DNA of 30,627 nucleotides from assembly GCA_005889395.1 (NCBI GenBank), contig VBFX01000216.1:14392-45018 (forward strand). The letters run 5' to 3'. A program made the translations under genes and the position numbers. The DNA comes from Chloroflexota bacterium (GTDB taxonomy: Bacteria; Chloroflexota; Dormibacteria; CF-121). Below, in pieces: positions 6,996-13,154 of this stretch; within the stretch, counting starts at the first letter, position 1; each line of letters starts with the position of its first letter. A model generated the notes under the pieces. The model did not search any database and was not told where the DNA came from. It was given only the letters and a program-made list of their open reading frames with translations.

Positions 6996-7208
6996 GTGCC
7001 TAGGCGGTCAAGAACCGATGGCCTGACCGGCCGTGAGGTCGAGATCCTGCGGCGCGTGACGAGCGGCTTGACCAACCGGCAGTTAGCCGAAGAGCTCGGG
7101 GTCAGCACCCGGACCATCGACGCGCACCTTCGGTCCGTCTATGCGAAGTTGGGCGTCAAGTCACGAAGCGCCGCGACCCGATATGCGATCGAGCATCACC
7201 TCGTGTGA
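6996..7208 (+). CDS. HTH-only LuxR/GerE-type regulator (copy 2)
   Basis: 70 aa, consisting only of a GerE/LuxR helix-turn-helix: LTGREVEILRRVTSGLTNRQ, LAEELGVSTRTIDAHLRSVY, then AKLGVKSRSAATRYAIEH. The short basic N-terminus (MPRRSRTDG) leaves no room for a sensor domain. It is a paralogue of the 90-aa protein at 5898-6170 and is transcribed divergently from the HTH-MEDS gene, so the sensor gene is flanked by the two. The start is GTG at 6996 with only a weak GGCGGT upstream. It ends 3 bp from the stop of the convergent gene at 7212. Confidence 0.85.
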   Translation: MPRRSRTDGLTGREVEILRRVTSGLTNRQLAEELGVSTRTIDAHLRSVYAKLGVKSRSAATRYAIEHHLV

Positions 7209-7211
7209 CGT

Positions 7212-7511
7212 TTAGGCGGCTTTCTTGCGCTTGCGGGCCAGGGAGGGCTTGCGGGCAACCGTCGGACGAGCCCGCCGCTTGCGCGCCGTAGCCGTCGGCA
7301 TGCGATCGACCTTTTCGGCGGGTGCGGCCGTGCGCCCACGCTCGAGCTGCTCGAGTCCCGTCCTGAGCGTCTTCAGCCCAGCCTGGAGATCGTCAACCCG
7401 CTGCCGGAGGATGCCCGCACCGCGCGTCTTGGCGCCCCGAAACCATTTTTCCAGGCTGGCGTCAGCCTGGCGCAGCATCGCCTCCATCTGATCGCGCTGA
7501 GAGCGGGGCAT
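7212..7511 (-). CDS. Small helical protein with histone-H1-like basic tail
   Basis: 99 aa from ATG 7511 (MPRSQRDQMEAMLRQADASL). Residues about 5-60 are amphipathic helix with ILRQRVDDLQAGLKTLRTGL, a phasin- or nucleoid-protein-like pattern. Residues about 70-99 are a lysine/arginine/alanine/proline tail (TARKRRARPTVARKPSLARK) like the AlgP/H1 tails that bind DNA or polyanions. The frame stays open upstream over the thioesterase gene, but that part is antisense-like, so the internal ATG is preferred. A role in DNA compaction or polyhydroxyalkanoate granule binding is possible; neither can be shown here. Confidence 0.65.
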   Translation of the reverse strand: MPRSQRDQMEAMLRQADASLEKWFRGAKTRGAGILRQRVDDLQAGLKTLRTGLEQLERGRTAAPAEKVDRMPTATARKRRARPTVARKPSLARKRKKAA

Positions 7512-7601
7512 AAAAACTGAAACGGTTCTTCCGGCGCGAGCTTGCGCCCCGAACCAAAGCCCGAGCGGGCGAGGCCGAGTGAAGATCTTCAGAATAGTCG
7601 G

Positions 7602-8048
7602 GTGGTTGACCCGCTCGTATTCACCGTCCGCTGGCCCGTGCGCGGCTACGAGCTGGACAGCCGCGGGCACGTGAACAACGTGGTCTATCTCAGCTGGGCG
7701 GAGGAAGTCGCCACCGCGCACGCCGAGGCGGCAGGCTACGGTCGGGATTGGTCGGCCAGTCGAGGCGGTGGCTGGGTCATCCGGCACACCGACGTCACCT
7801 ATCACCAACCCGCGGTGTATGGGGATGAGGTGGAGCTGACCGTCAAGGTCGAGCTCGTCAAGGGCGCGCGCGGCGTGAGACGGACATTCATCCGCCGCGT
7901 CGCCGATGACCTGCTGCTGGCCGAGGTTCTCACCGAGTGGGTCTGGGTGCGACTGAGCGATGGGCGCCCGACGGCCGCACCGCACGAGCTGGTGGATTTG
8001 GCGGCCGGTGTTACCGAGGCGACACTGGCGAAGCGCCAAGCGCGCTGA
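7602..8048 (+). CDS. Hotdog-fold acyl-CoA thioesterase (4HBT family)
   Basis: About 148 aa from GTG 7602. The 4HBT signature is clear: VRWPVRGYELDSRGHVNNVV followed by YLSWAEEV, the Asp-x-x-GHVNN motif with the YbgC/FcbC-type catalytic aspartate position. The later strands VIRHTDVTYHQPAVYGDEVE and EVLTEWVWVRL complete the fold. A TTG at 7542 would add 20 residues of low-quality sequence, so the GTG directly before the first strand is preferred, although it lacks a strong ribosome binding site. The family hydrolyses acyl- or aryl-CoA thioesters. The 3' end overlaps the convergent thioredoxin-like gene by 38 bp. Confidence 0.8.
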   Translation: MVDPLVFTVRWPVRGYELDSRGHVNNVVYLSWAEEVATAHAEAAGYGRDWSASRGGGWVIRHTDVTYHQPAVYGDEVELTVKVELVKGARGVRRTFIRRVADDLLLAEVLTEWVWVRLSDGRPTAAPHELVDLAAGVTEATLAKRQAR

Positions 8049-8463
8049 GTTGCGCGGTCAGCTGCTCGGCCGGGGCGAAGCCGTGATTGAAGGTGTCGAC
8101 CCGACCGTCACTGGTCAAGAGGGCCGTGGATGGCGCCGTCAGCACCCTGAACGCATTCGCGGCCGCCGGCTGGCGCGAGAGATCGACCCGCAGGACGCGA
8201 AGCGCCGAGCCGTAAGTCGCTTCGACGGTCTCGACCGCCGGATACTGCGCGGTCCGGCAGACCGTGCAACTCGGAGTGGAAAAGACGACCAGTGACGGAC
8301 GGCCATCGGGCAGGGTGCCAAGAGCCGTCCACAGACCCTCTGCCTGCATGGTCCGCAAGCCGGTCAACCCGCGGCCCAGCCACCAGCGGGCGAGGATCGC
8401 GGTCGCGGAAACGGCGACCACGACGATTGCCAGGATGAGCGCGCGCTCGACCATCTCAGGCAC
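8011..8463 (-). CDS. Membrane-anchored thioredoxin-fold protein
   Basis: 150 aa: an N-terminal transmembrane anchor (residues about 8-26, LILAIVVVAVSATAILA) and a thioredoxin-like domain with VVFSTPSCTVC, placing the redox CxxC at Cys66 and Cys69, followed by LRVDLSRQPAAANAFRVL and the cis-proline-like LTAPSTALL. It probably faces the extracytoplasmic side as a thiol-disulfide exchange protein. It overlaps the DUF4395 gene by 8 bp on the same strand, a pairing that recurs in Actinomycetota and Chloroflexota (family knowledge). The two very likely form one functional unit, perhaps like DsbD/CcdA-type systems. Confidence 0.85.
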   Translation of the reverse strand: MPEMVERALILAIVVVAVSATAILARWWLGRGLTGLRTMQAEGLWTALGTLPDGRPSLVVFSTPSCTVCRTAQYPAVETVEATYGSALRVLRVDLSRQPAAANAFRVLTAPSTALLTSDGRVDTFNHGFAPAEQLTAQLSALGASPVSPR

Positions 8464-8911
8464 CGCGCAGGATGCCGCGCCGATTCAGCTGCGCCACGAT
8501 GAAACAGAGCGCGCAGAAGTCGAGGCTCGCATCCAGCGCCACCATCACCGCGATGGGAAGCGTGAGCACCCAGGCCACGATCGGGTAGCCCGCCAGCAGT
8601 GACGCGGCGGCGAGCAGCCAGATCGCGCCGCCCAGGACCCGGGCGATCCGTCGGGTCTCGTGATCCTCGTGGACCTCGTCGCGCCTGAGAATCCCGGCTG
8701 GCTCGAGCACGCGCCACACCAGTTGGCGAACCACGTCGGCCGGCCACCAGAACCGGCCGGCCAGCATGATCAGCCCGGCGACGGTCAGCAGGAGGGCGCC
8801 CGGGATTCCTTGCAGGATCAGGCCCGCCGCGACCAGCGCGACCATGCTCCACTGGTGCGCCTTGCGCGCCGTTCGATCGTAGAGGGGCGACTCGGTGCTG
8901 GCAGCTGACAT
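8456..8911 (-). CDS. DUF4395 membrane protein with CxxC
   Basis: 151 aa, DUF4395 family, with about four transmembrane segments (near residues 23-52, 92-108 and 109-130). A conserved DFCALCF segment places a Cys133/Cys136 CxxC at the membrane boundary, and QLNRRGILRG closes the protein, as is characteristic of the family. Together with the overlapping thioredoxin-like gene it probably relays reducing equivalents across the membrane; this is inference from the paired CxxC motifs. The start is ATG at 8911. Confidence 0.83.
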   Translation of the reverse strand: MSAASTESPLYDRTARKAHQWSMVALVAAGLILQGIPGALLLTVAGLIMLAGRFWWPADVVRQLVWRVLEPAGILRRDEVHEDHETRRIARVLGGAIWLLAAASLLAGYPIVAWVLTLPIAVMVALDASLDFCALCFIVAQLNRRGILRGA

Positions 8912-9032
8912 AGTTGATTCAATCGATCGACAAACTCAACAATCTGAGACCGCCAGTGTAGATGCCCGCCGGGGGGCGGGTCAAGCGCGACTTCGAATCG
9001 GCTAGGTAACGGTGATCCCGAGCTGCTCCAAT
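8912..9032. other. Intergenic region upstream of the DUF4395/thioredoxin pair
   Basis: An AT-richer stretch (8912-8950) lies directly before the DUF4395 start and contains GTTGA (8913-8917) and TCAAC (8936-8940) as spaced inverted arms. A promoter for the pair is expected here, but no convincing -35/-10 set was found. The rest of the interval shows nothing recognisable. Confidence 0.3.
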
Positions 9033-9530
9033 TTAGGCTGCTCGAGCCACCAGGATTGTCCCCGGCTCGACGATGATCGACCCCGCAGCCCTTCCCATGG
9101 CCGCCCGCCGGCGGCCTTCATGAGCTTGCAGGAACTTCACGACCCGGCCTGCGACCTCAGCCGGATCGCAGGCGTAGGGGCGCCAGCGATCTTTCGACCA
9201 TGGGCTCATGCTGGCCACGAAGTCGAACTCGACGATGTTGCCGTGAACCTCATGGACAGCCTCGGTATGCACGACATGCGATGGCACCAGGAAAACTGGG
9301 GCGCGGAAGGCCGCCGTCGTCAGGTCCATGAACCCGAAGAAGTACCAGAAGAAGAGGTCGTCGATCAGTCGCTCTCGCTTTACGGAGAAGCGTTTCTGCA
9401 GCCGGCTGATCCTACCGTGTTGGTAGAGAACATGAGTGGCCTTCACCTGCATCGCGAGGCTGAGGCGGAAGTGTTCCTTCAGGTGGGTTTCGAGGTCCCG
9501 CCGCTCATCGTCGGACATCGGCACCATCAC
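9033..9530 (-). CDS. Hypothetical protein, possible unannotated N-terminal extension
   Basis: 165 aa, not recognised. An amphipathic N-terminal region (DDERRDLETHLKEHFRLSLA) precedes an aromatic hydrophobic stretch (FFWYFFGFMDLTTAAF) and a mixed C-terminal half ending IIVEPGTILVARAA. The opposite-strand frame (9012-9683) is Glu/His/Gly-rich and looks antisense, so this strand is preferred. The frame stays open for 42 codons upstream of the GTG at 9530, back to a TAG near 9656, and the last 25 of these read protein-like (FSRFTETEVAKLLTFG) but contain no ATG, GTG or TTG. The true start may therefore be a rare codon such as CTG 9614. Confidence 0.55.
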   Translation of the reverse strand: MMVPMSDDERRDLETHLKEHFRLSLAMQVKATHVLYQHGRISRLQKRFSVKRERLIDDLFFWYFFGFMDLTTAAFRAPVFLVPSHVVHTEAVHEVHGNIVEFDFVASMSPWSKDRWRPYACDPAEVAGRVVKFLQAHEGRRRAAMGRAAGSIIVEPGTILVARAA

Positions 9531-9667
9531 CTCGAGCGCCCCGCGAGGCCGGCCGAAGGTGAGCAGCTTGGCGACCTCGGTCTCCGTGAAGCGGCTGAAC
9601 TGGACGTCGCTCAGTGGGCTGATAGCCGGAATAACGGAGCTGGCGCGGCCGGTTTGCTAATAGGGAC

Positions 9668-9916
9668 ATGGAGAATACATTGATCGGCGCCGCGTCGCGC
9701 CCCAACCTGATCCGAGAGGCAGCTGGAGCTCAGCAGCGCGCGCTCTCCCGCTGGCTGGTCCCGATCGGCGGCGGGGTGCTCGCGGCCTTCTTGATCGTGA
9801 TCGGCACCCCACATGTTGCCTGGTACATGCGACTGTTCCTCGCCGTGGTCGCCTTCCTCTATATCAGCGGGCAATCGGCCGCCTACCTATGGGCGAGCAA
9901 TTCCGACCAGGGCTGA
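9668..9916 (+). CDS. Small two-helix membrane protein
   Basis: 82 aa. An amphipathic N-terminal 30 residues are followed by two hydrophobic helices (about 32-49, VPIGGGVLAAFLIVIGTP, and 53-75, RLFLAVVAFLYISGQSAAYL). There is no signal peptidase site and no recognised family. The start is ATG 9668, with AATAGGG about 6 bp upstream. It is transcribed divergently from the 9033-9530 gene and lies 22 bp before the nucleotidyltransferase gene, so it may head that operon. Confidence 0.55.
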   Translation: MENTLIGAASRPNLIREAAGAQQRALSRWLVPIGGGVLAAFLIVIGTPHVAWYMRLFLAVVAFLYISGQSAAYLWASNSDQG

Positions 9917-9938
9917 TCCGGCGTCCGACGTCTACAAT

Positions 9939-10571
9939 TTGACTATCGCGAAAAGTGACATCCTCAAGGTAGAGCGGGCGAGAGCCGACGAGAGCTTCGC
10001 GCGGGTTCTGCGCGAGGCTGTCGAGACGGTCGACCGGGCAGGCTACCCGTTCCTGGTCCTCGGCGGCTTGGCCTCGTCACTGGTGGGACGCCCGCGCTGG
10101 ACCCACGACATCGACTTTCTCGTTCGTCCCGATGACGCGCGCGACGTCCTGGAGGCGCTTCGCGGCTCCGGCTTCACCACCGAGGAGACCGACCCCGTCT
10201 GGATCTACAAGGCATTCAAGGACGACGTCATGGTCGACGTCATCTTCATGGTGATGGGTGGAATCTACCTCGATGACGAGATGCAGTCCCGATCGGTCGA
10301 GCGCGACTATCACGACCTGCGCCTCAGGCTTCCTAGCCCCGAAGATCAGATCGTGATCAAGGCGATCGTCCATCGTGAGGAGACCTCACGCCACTGGTTC
10401 GACGCCCTGGCGATCCTCGGGCGCGCTCAACTCGACTGGAGCTACTTGATCCGGCGCGGGCGAGTCGGCGCCCGTCGGCTGCTGGCCTTGCTCATCTACG
10501 CGCAATCCGCCGATATCCTGGTGCCGACGTGGGTGATCCGCCGCCTGTACGAGGAGATCTACGCCCAGTGA
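9939..10571 (+). CDS. Nucleotidyltransferase-fold protein (AbiEii/MNT-like)
   Basis: About 210 aa from TTG 9939; the same frame opens earlier (9813) only by running through the small membrane gene. The Pol-beta nucleotidyltransferase core is visible: FLVLGGLASSLVGRPRWTHD, with GG-x(n)-R-x-T-x-DIDF placing the paired metal-binding aspartates in HDIDF, a third acidic strand VMVDVIFMV, and the typical LPSPEDQIVIKAIVHREE then HWFDALAIL helix of AbiEii-type and hypothetical nucleotidyltransferases. AbiEii proteins are toxins, but no AbiEi partner is adjacent; here the gene is coupled to BON and phosphoesterase genes instead. Its stop overlaps the BON start (GTGA). Confidence 0.78.
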   Translation: MTIAKSDILKVERARADESFARVLREAVETVDRAGYPFLVLGGLASSLVGRPRWTHDIDFLVRPDDARDVLEALRGSGFTTEETDPVWIYKAFKDDVMVDVIFMVMGGIYLDDEMQSRSVERDYHDLRLRLPSPEDQIVIKAIVHREETSRHWFDALAILGRAQLDWSYLIRRGRVGARRLLALLIYAQSADILVPTWVIRRLYEEIYAQ

Positions 10572-10822
10572 GCGAGCCGCGCCCCGACTACCTCCCTGAG
10601 GCGATCCGCGAGAAGCTGATCCACGACCCCCGGGTCGCCGAGCAGGATCTGAGAGTGGAAGTCCGGGCGCATCGAGTGATGCTGGGCGGCAACGTGTCGA
10701 GCCCGCAACTGAAGCAACGGATCACCGAAGTCGCGAAAGAACTGTTGCCCGACTACGAGGTCGTCAACGAGACGACCGTCGTGCCGGCCGCCGAGCCAGA
10801 CGGCGAGGAGCCCGTGTCGTGA
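10568..10822 (+). CDS. BON-domain protein
   Basis: 84 aa from GTG 10568, which overlaps the preceding TGA. Nearly the whole protein is one BON domain: PEAIREKLIHDPRVAEQDLR, VEVRAHRVMLGGNVSSPQLK, and a closing ITEVAKELLPDYEVVNETTV. BON domains bind phospholipid or ligands in OsmY-type proteins, but no signal peptide is present, so a cytoplasmic role is likely. It overlaps both neighbours by 4 bp, so the three genes should be translated from one mRNA. Confidence 0.83.
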   Translation: MSEPRPDYLPEAIREKLIHDPRVAEQDLRVEVRAHRVMLGGNVSSPQLKQRITEVAKELLPDYEVVNETTVVPAAEPDGEEPVS

Positions 10823-11571
10823 TTCGGATCGCGGCCGTCGGCGACCTTCATTACGGCGAAGGTTCGAAAGAGATTCTTCGGCCAAGCCTGGAGCATCTTC
10901 AAGACCGCGCCGATCTCCTGCTGCTCGCCGGTGACCTGACGCGATGCGGTGGACCGGAGGAGGTCAAGATCCTGGCCGACGAGCTGCGCGGTCTGCCGGT
11001 GCCTGTGCTGGCCGTGCTCGGCAACCACGACTACCACGCCGACCGTGAGGAGGAGGTCCGTCGCGTCCTCGAAGACGCGGGCGTTCGGGTCCTCGAGGGT
11101 GAGGCGGCGGCCATCGATGTCGACGGCGTTCGGGTCGGCATCGCCGGTACCAAGGGCTTCGGTGGTGGTTTTCGGGGTGCCCATGGCAGCGATTTCGGCG
11201 AGCCTGAGATGAAGGCGTTCGTCGCGCACACGAAGATGCTGTCCGACCGGCTGGAGCGGGCCCTCGCAGGCCTTGACGCCGACCTTCGCATCGCGCTCCT
11301 CCATTACTCGCCTATCGAGGCGACACTGGAAGGCGAGCGGCTGGAGATTTACCCCTTCCTCGGCAGCTACCTGCTGGCGGAAGCGGTAGACAACGCTGGA
11401 GCCGACCTGGTCCTTCATGGTCACGCGCATCACGGGGCCGAAAAGGGGCGTACACCTGCCGGCATCCCGGTGCGCAACGTGGCGCAGCCGGTCATCCGCC
11501 ACGCCTACAACGTGTATACACTGGATGCGAGTCGCCAGACCCTACAGGCGGCTGCCGGCGGAATAAGCTAG
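10819..11571 (+). CDS. Metallophosphoesterase (calcineurin-like)
   Basis: 250 aa, with all metal-binding motifs of the calcineurin-like superfamily: GDLHYG (Asp9, His11), AGDLT (Asp39), LGNHDYH (Asn69, His70), LLHYSP, and VLHGHAHHG near residue 200. Cytoplasmic. The substrate (nucleotide, cyclic nucleotide or phosphoprotein) cannot be inferred. The start GTG 10819 overlaps the BON stop by 4 bp. The coupled nucleotidyltransferase-BON-phosphoesterase order suggests that a nucleotidyl modification and a hydrolase act on a common target, which is inference. A hairpin with a downstream T-run spans its stop codon. Confidence 0.88.
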   Translation: MIRIAAVGDLHYGEGSKEILRPSLEHLQDRADLLLLAGDLTRCGGPEEVKILADELRGLPVPVLAVLGNHDYHADREEEVRRVLEDAGVRVLEGEAAAIDVDGVRVGIAGTKGFGGGFRGAHGSDFGEPEMKAFVAHTKMLSDRLERALAGLDADLRIALLHYSPIEATLEGERLEIYPFLGSYLLAEAVDNAGADLVLHGHAHHGAEKGRTPAGIPVRNVAQPVIRHAYNVYTLDASRQTLQAAAGGIS

Positions 11572-11589
11572 CCGCCGGACCGGGTTTTT
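11555..11589 (+). terminator. Possible rho-independent terminator after the phosphoesterase gene
   Basis: CCGGCGG (11555-11561) pairs perfectly with CCGCCGG (11572-11578); a 10-nt loop contains the TAG stop, and TTTTT follows at 11585-11589 after 6 bases. The gap between stem and T-run is longer than ideal, so termination may be partial. Confidence 0.4.
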
Positions 11590-11598
11590 AGAGGCACG

Positions 11599-11880
11599 AT
11601 GAAGGCAATCTGGAACGGCGTCACCCTGGCGGAGAGCGACCGGACGATTGTCGTTGAAGGGAACCATTATTTCCCACCCGATGCGGTCAACCGCGAGCAT
11701 TTTCAGCCCAGCGAGACGCACACCATCTGCTCCTGGAAAGGCGAAGCGAGCTACTTTACGGTCGCGGTCGACGGCCAGACGAACCGGGATGCCGCCTGGT
11801 TCTACCCGTCGCCGAAGCCGGAAGCCGCCAAGATCAAGGACTACGTCGCCTTCTGGCGCGGCGTCAAGGTCCAGGCGTAA
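11599..11880 (+). CDS. DUF427 family protein
   Basis: 93 aa, a complete DUF427 domain: MKAIWNGVTLAESDRTIVVE, NHYFPPDAVNREHF, then THTICSWKGEASYFTVAVDG and AAWFYPSPKPEAAKIKDYVA. The C-terminal FWRGVKVQ is also typical. The family is widespread in soil bacteria; its biochemical role is not established. A GAGG (11591-11594) suitably precedes ATG 11599. It is followed at once by the FAD oxidoreductase region, whose coding resemblance begins right around the DUF427 stop. Confidence 0.88.
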   Translation: MKAIWNGVTLAESDRTIVVEGNHYFPPDAVNREHFQPSETHTICSWKGEASYFTVAVDGQTNRDAAWFYPSPKPEAAKIKDYVAFWRGVKVQA

Positions 11881-11978
11881 CCCTCCTCGCTCCTGACTAT
11901 CGCGAGGAACCCTACTGGTGGCGGGAAGCCCGACCTAAGGCATTAGACCCAGCCCCCCTTCCATCGCAAGTCGATGTT

Positions 11979-13154
11979 GTGATCGTCGGCGGCGGTTACA
12001 CCGGGACGATGGCCGCAGCGCGGCTGGCCGCGCGCGGACGTTCGGTCGCGCTCCTGGAGCAACACGAGCTCGGCTGGGGTGCCAGCAGCCGCAACGGCGG
12101 CATGGTCCACCCCGGCTACAAGATGGGCGCCGGCACCTTGCTCAGGCGCTACGGCGACCGCGGTCGCCAGCTCTACCAGGCGAGCCTGGACGCCTTCGCG
12201 CTCGTCGAGGAAACGATCTCCAGCAACCAGATCGAATGCGACTACGCACGGAGCGGCCACCTCCACCTCGCCTATAAGCCGGCTGACGTCGAACATCTCG
12301 AGGCTGAGGCGAAAGTCCTGAGAGATGAGTTTGGCGTCGACGCGCGAGCCCTGGACCGAGACGCGCTTACTTCGGAGATCGGCTCATCGATCTATCACGG
12401 CGCGCTGCTCTTCGGACGGAGCGGCGGGTTCCATCCCGCAAAGTACTTCGCCGGGCTGGCGCGCCTGGCCCGGGATGGCGGCGCAGGGCTCCATGACCGA
12501 ACGCCGGCCATTGCCATCGAGCGCCGGCGGCCCGGCGGTTTCACCATCAAGACCGCCCGGGGAGAGATCGCCGCCCGAGATGTGCTGCTCGCGACCAATG
12601 GCTACAGCGATGGGCTGGTTCCGTTGATCCGGCGCCGCATCATCCCGATCGGCAGCTACATCATCGCCACCGAGCCGCTGTCCGCCGACCGCGCCCGGAG
12701 CGCCATTCCCAACCGGCGAATGCTGTTCGACTCGAAGAACTTCCTCTATTACTGGCGGCTGAGCAGCGACAACCGCATGCTCTTCGGCGGCCGGGCGAGT
12801 TTTGCGCCGACGACGACCGCGAAGGCCCGCGACTGGCTCTATGCCGCGCTGATTCGCGTCCACCCGCAGCTGGCGGGGATCATGGTCGAGCACGCCTGGG
12901 GCGGCAACGTCGGATTCACCTTTGACCGCCTGCCCCACATCGGCCGCATCGAGGGCATCACGTATGCCCTCGGGTACTGCGGCACCGGGGTTGCGATGTC
13001 GACCTACTTCGGGCAGCTCGCGGCCGATTGGATCGCCGGCGGTGAGTTGCCGGATTGCTGGCAACGGGCGTTTCCGGGCCTGCCACTGTATCGCGAGACG
13101 CCCTGGTTCCTGCCGGCCGTCGGCTGGTATTACGCCGCGCTAGACCGCCTCTGA
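11979..13154 (+). CDS. FAD-dependent amine/amino-acid oxidoreductase (DAO family, PuuB-like)
   Basis: 391 aa from the first usable start, GTG 11979. IVGGGYTGTMAAARLAARGR is the dinucleotide-binding beta-alpha-beta fingerprint, followed by SSRNGGMVHPGYKMG, the family's flavin-binding turn, the middle LLATNGYSDGLVPLIRRRII and the C-terminal GLPHIG-like RLPHIGRIEGITYALGYCG. It resembles gamma-glutamylputrescine oxidase and related DAO proteins that oxidise secondary or primary amines. The in-frame sequence upstream (from about 11880; DYREEPYWWREARP, then LPSQVDVV) matches the usual N-terminus of this family, yet contains no ATG, GTG or TTG, so the true start is unresolved. It overlaps the convergent ligase gene by 15 bp. 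Confidence 0.85.
   Translation: MIVGGGYTGTMAAARLAARGRSVALLEQHELGWGASSRNGGMVHPGYKMGAGTLLRRYGDRGRQLYQASLDAFALVEETISSNQIECDYARSGHLHLAYKPADVEHLEAEAKVLRDEFGVDARALDRDALTSEIGSSIYHGALLFGRSGGFHPAKYFAGLARLARDGGAGLHDRTPAIAIERRRPGGFTIKTARGEIAARDVLLATNGYSDGLVPLIRRRIIPIGSYIIATEPLSADRARSAIPNRRMLFDSKNFLYYWRLSSDNRMLFGGRASFAPTTTAKARDWLYAALIRVHPQLAGIMVEHAWGGNVGFTFDRLPHIGRIEGITYALGYCGTGVAMSTYFGQLAADWIAGGELPDCWQRAFPGLPLYRETPWFLPAVGWYYAALDRL

Noticed and set aside
7512..8039. Long N-terminal extension of the minus-strand basic-tail protein
   Set aside because: That part is antisense to the hotdog thioesterase signature; the internal ATG 7511 is preferred.
9012..9683. 223-aa plus-strand ORF
   Set aside because: His/Glu/Gly-rich with no domain; it is antisense to the more protein-like minus-strand gene at 9033-9530.
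9939..10571. AbiE toxin-antitoxin system
   Set aside because: No AbiEi-like antitoxin is adjacent, and the partners are BON and phosphoesterase genes.
12384..13064. 226-aa minus-strand ORF
   Set aside because: Antisense to the FAD oxidoreductase and without any domain.
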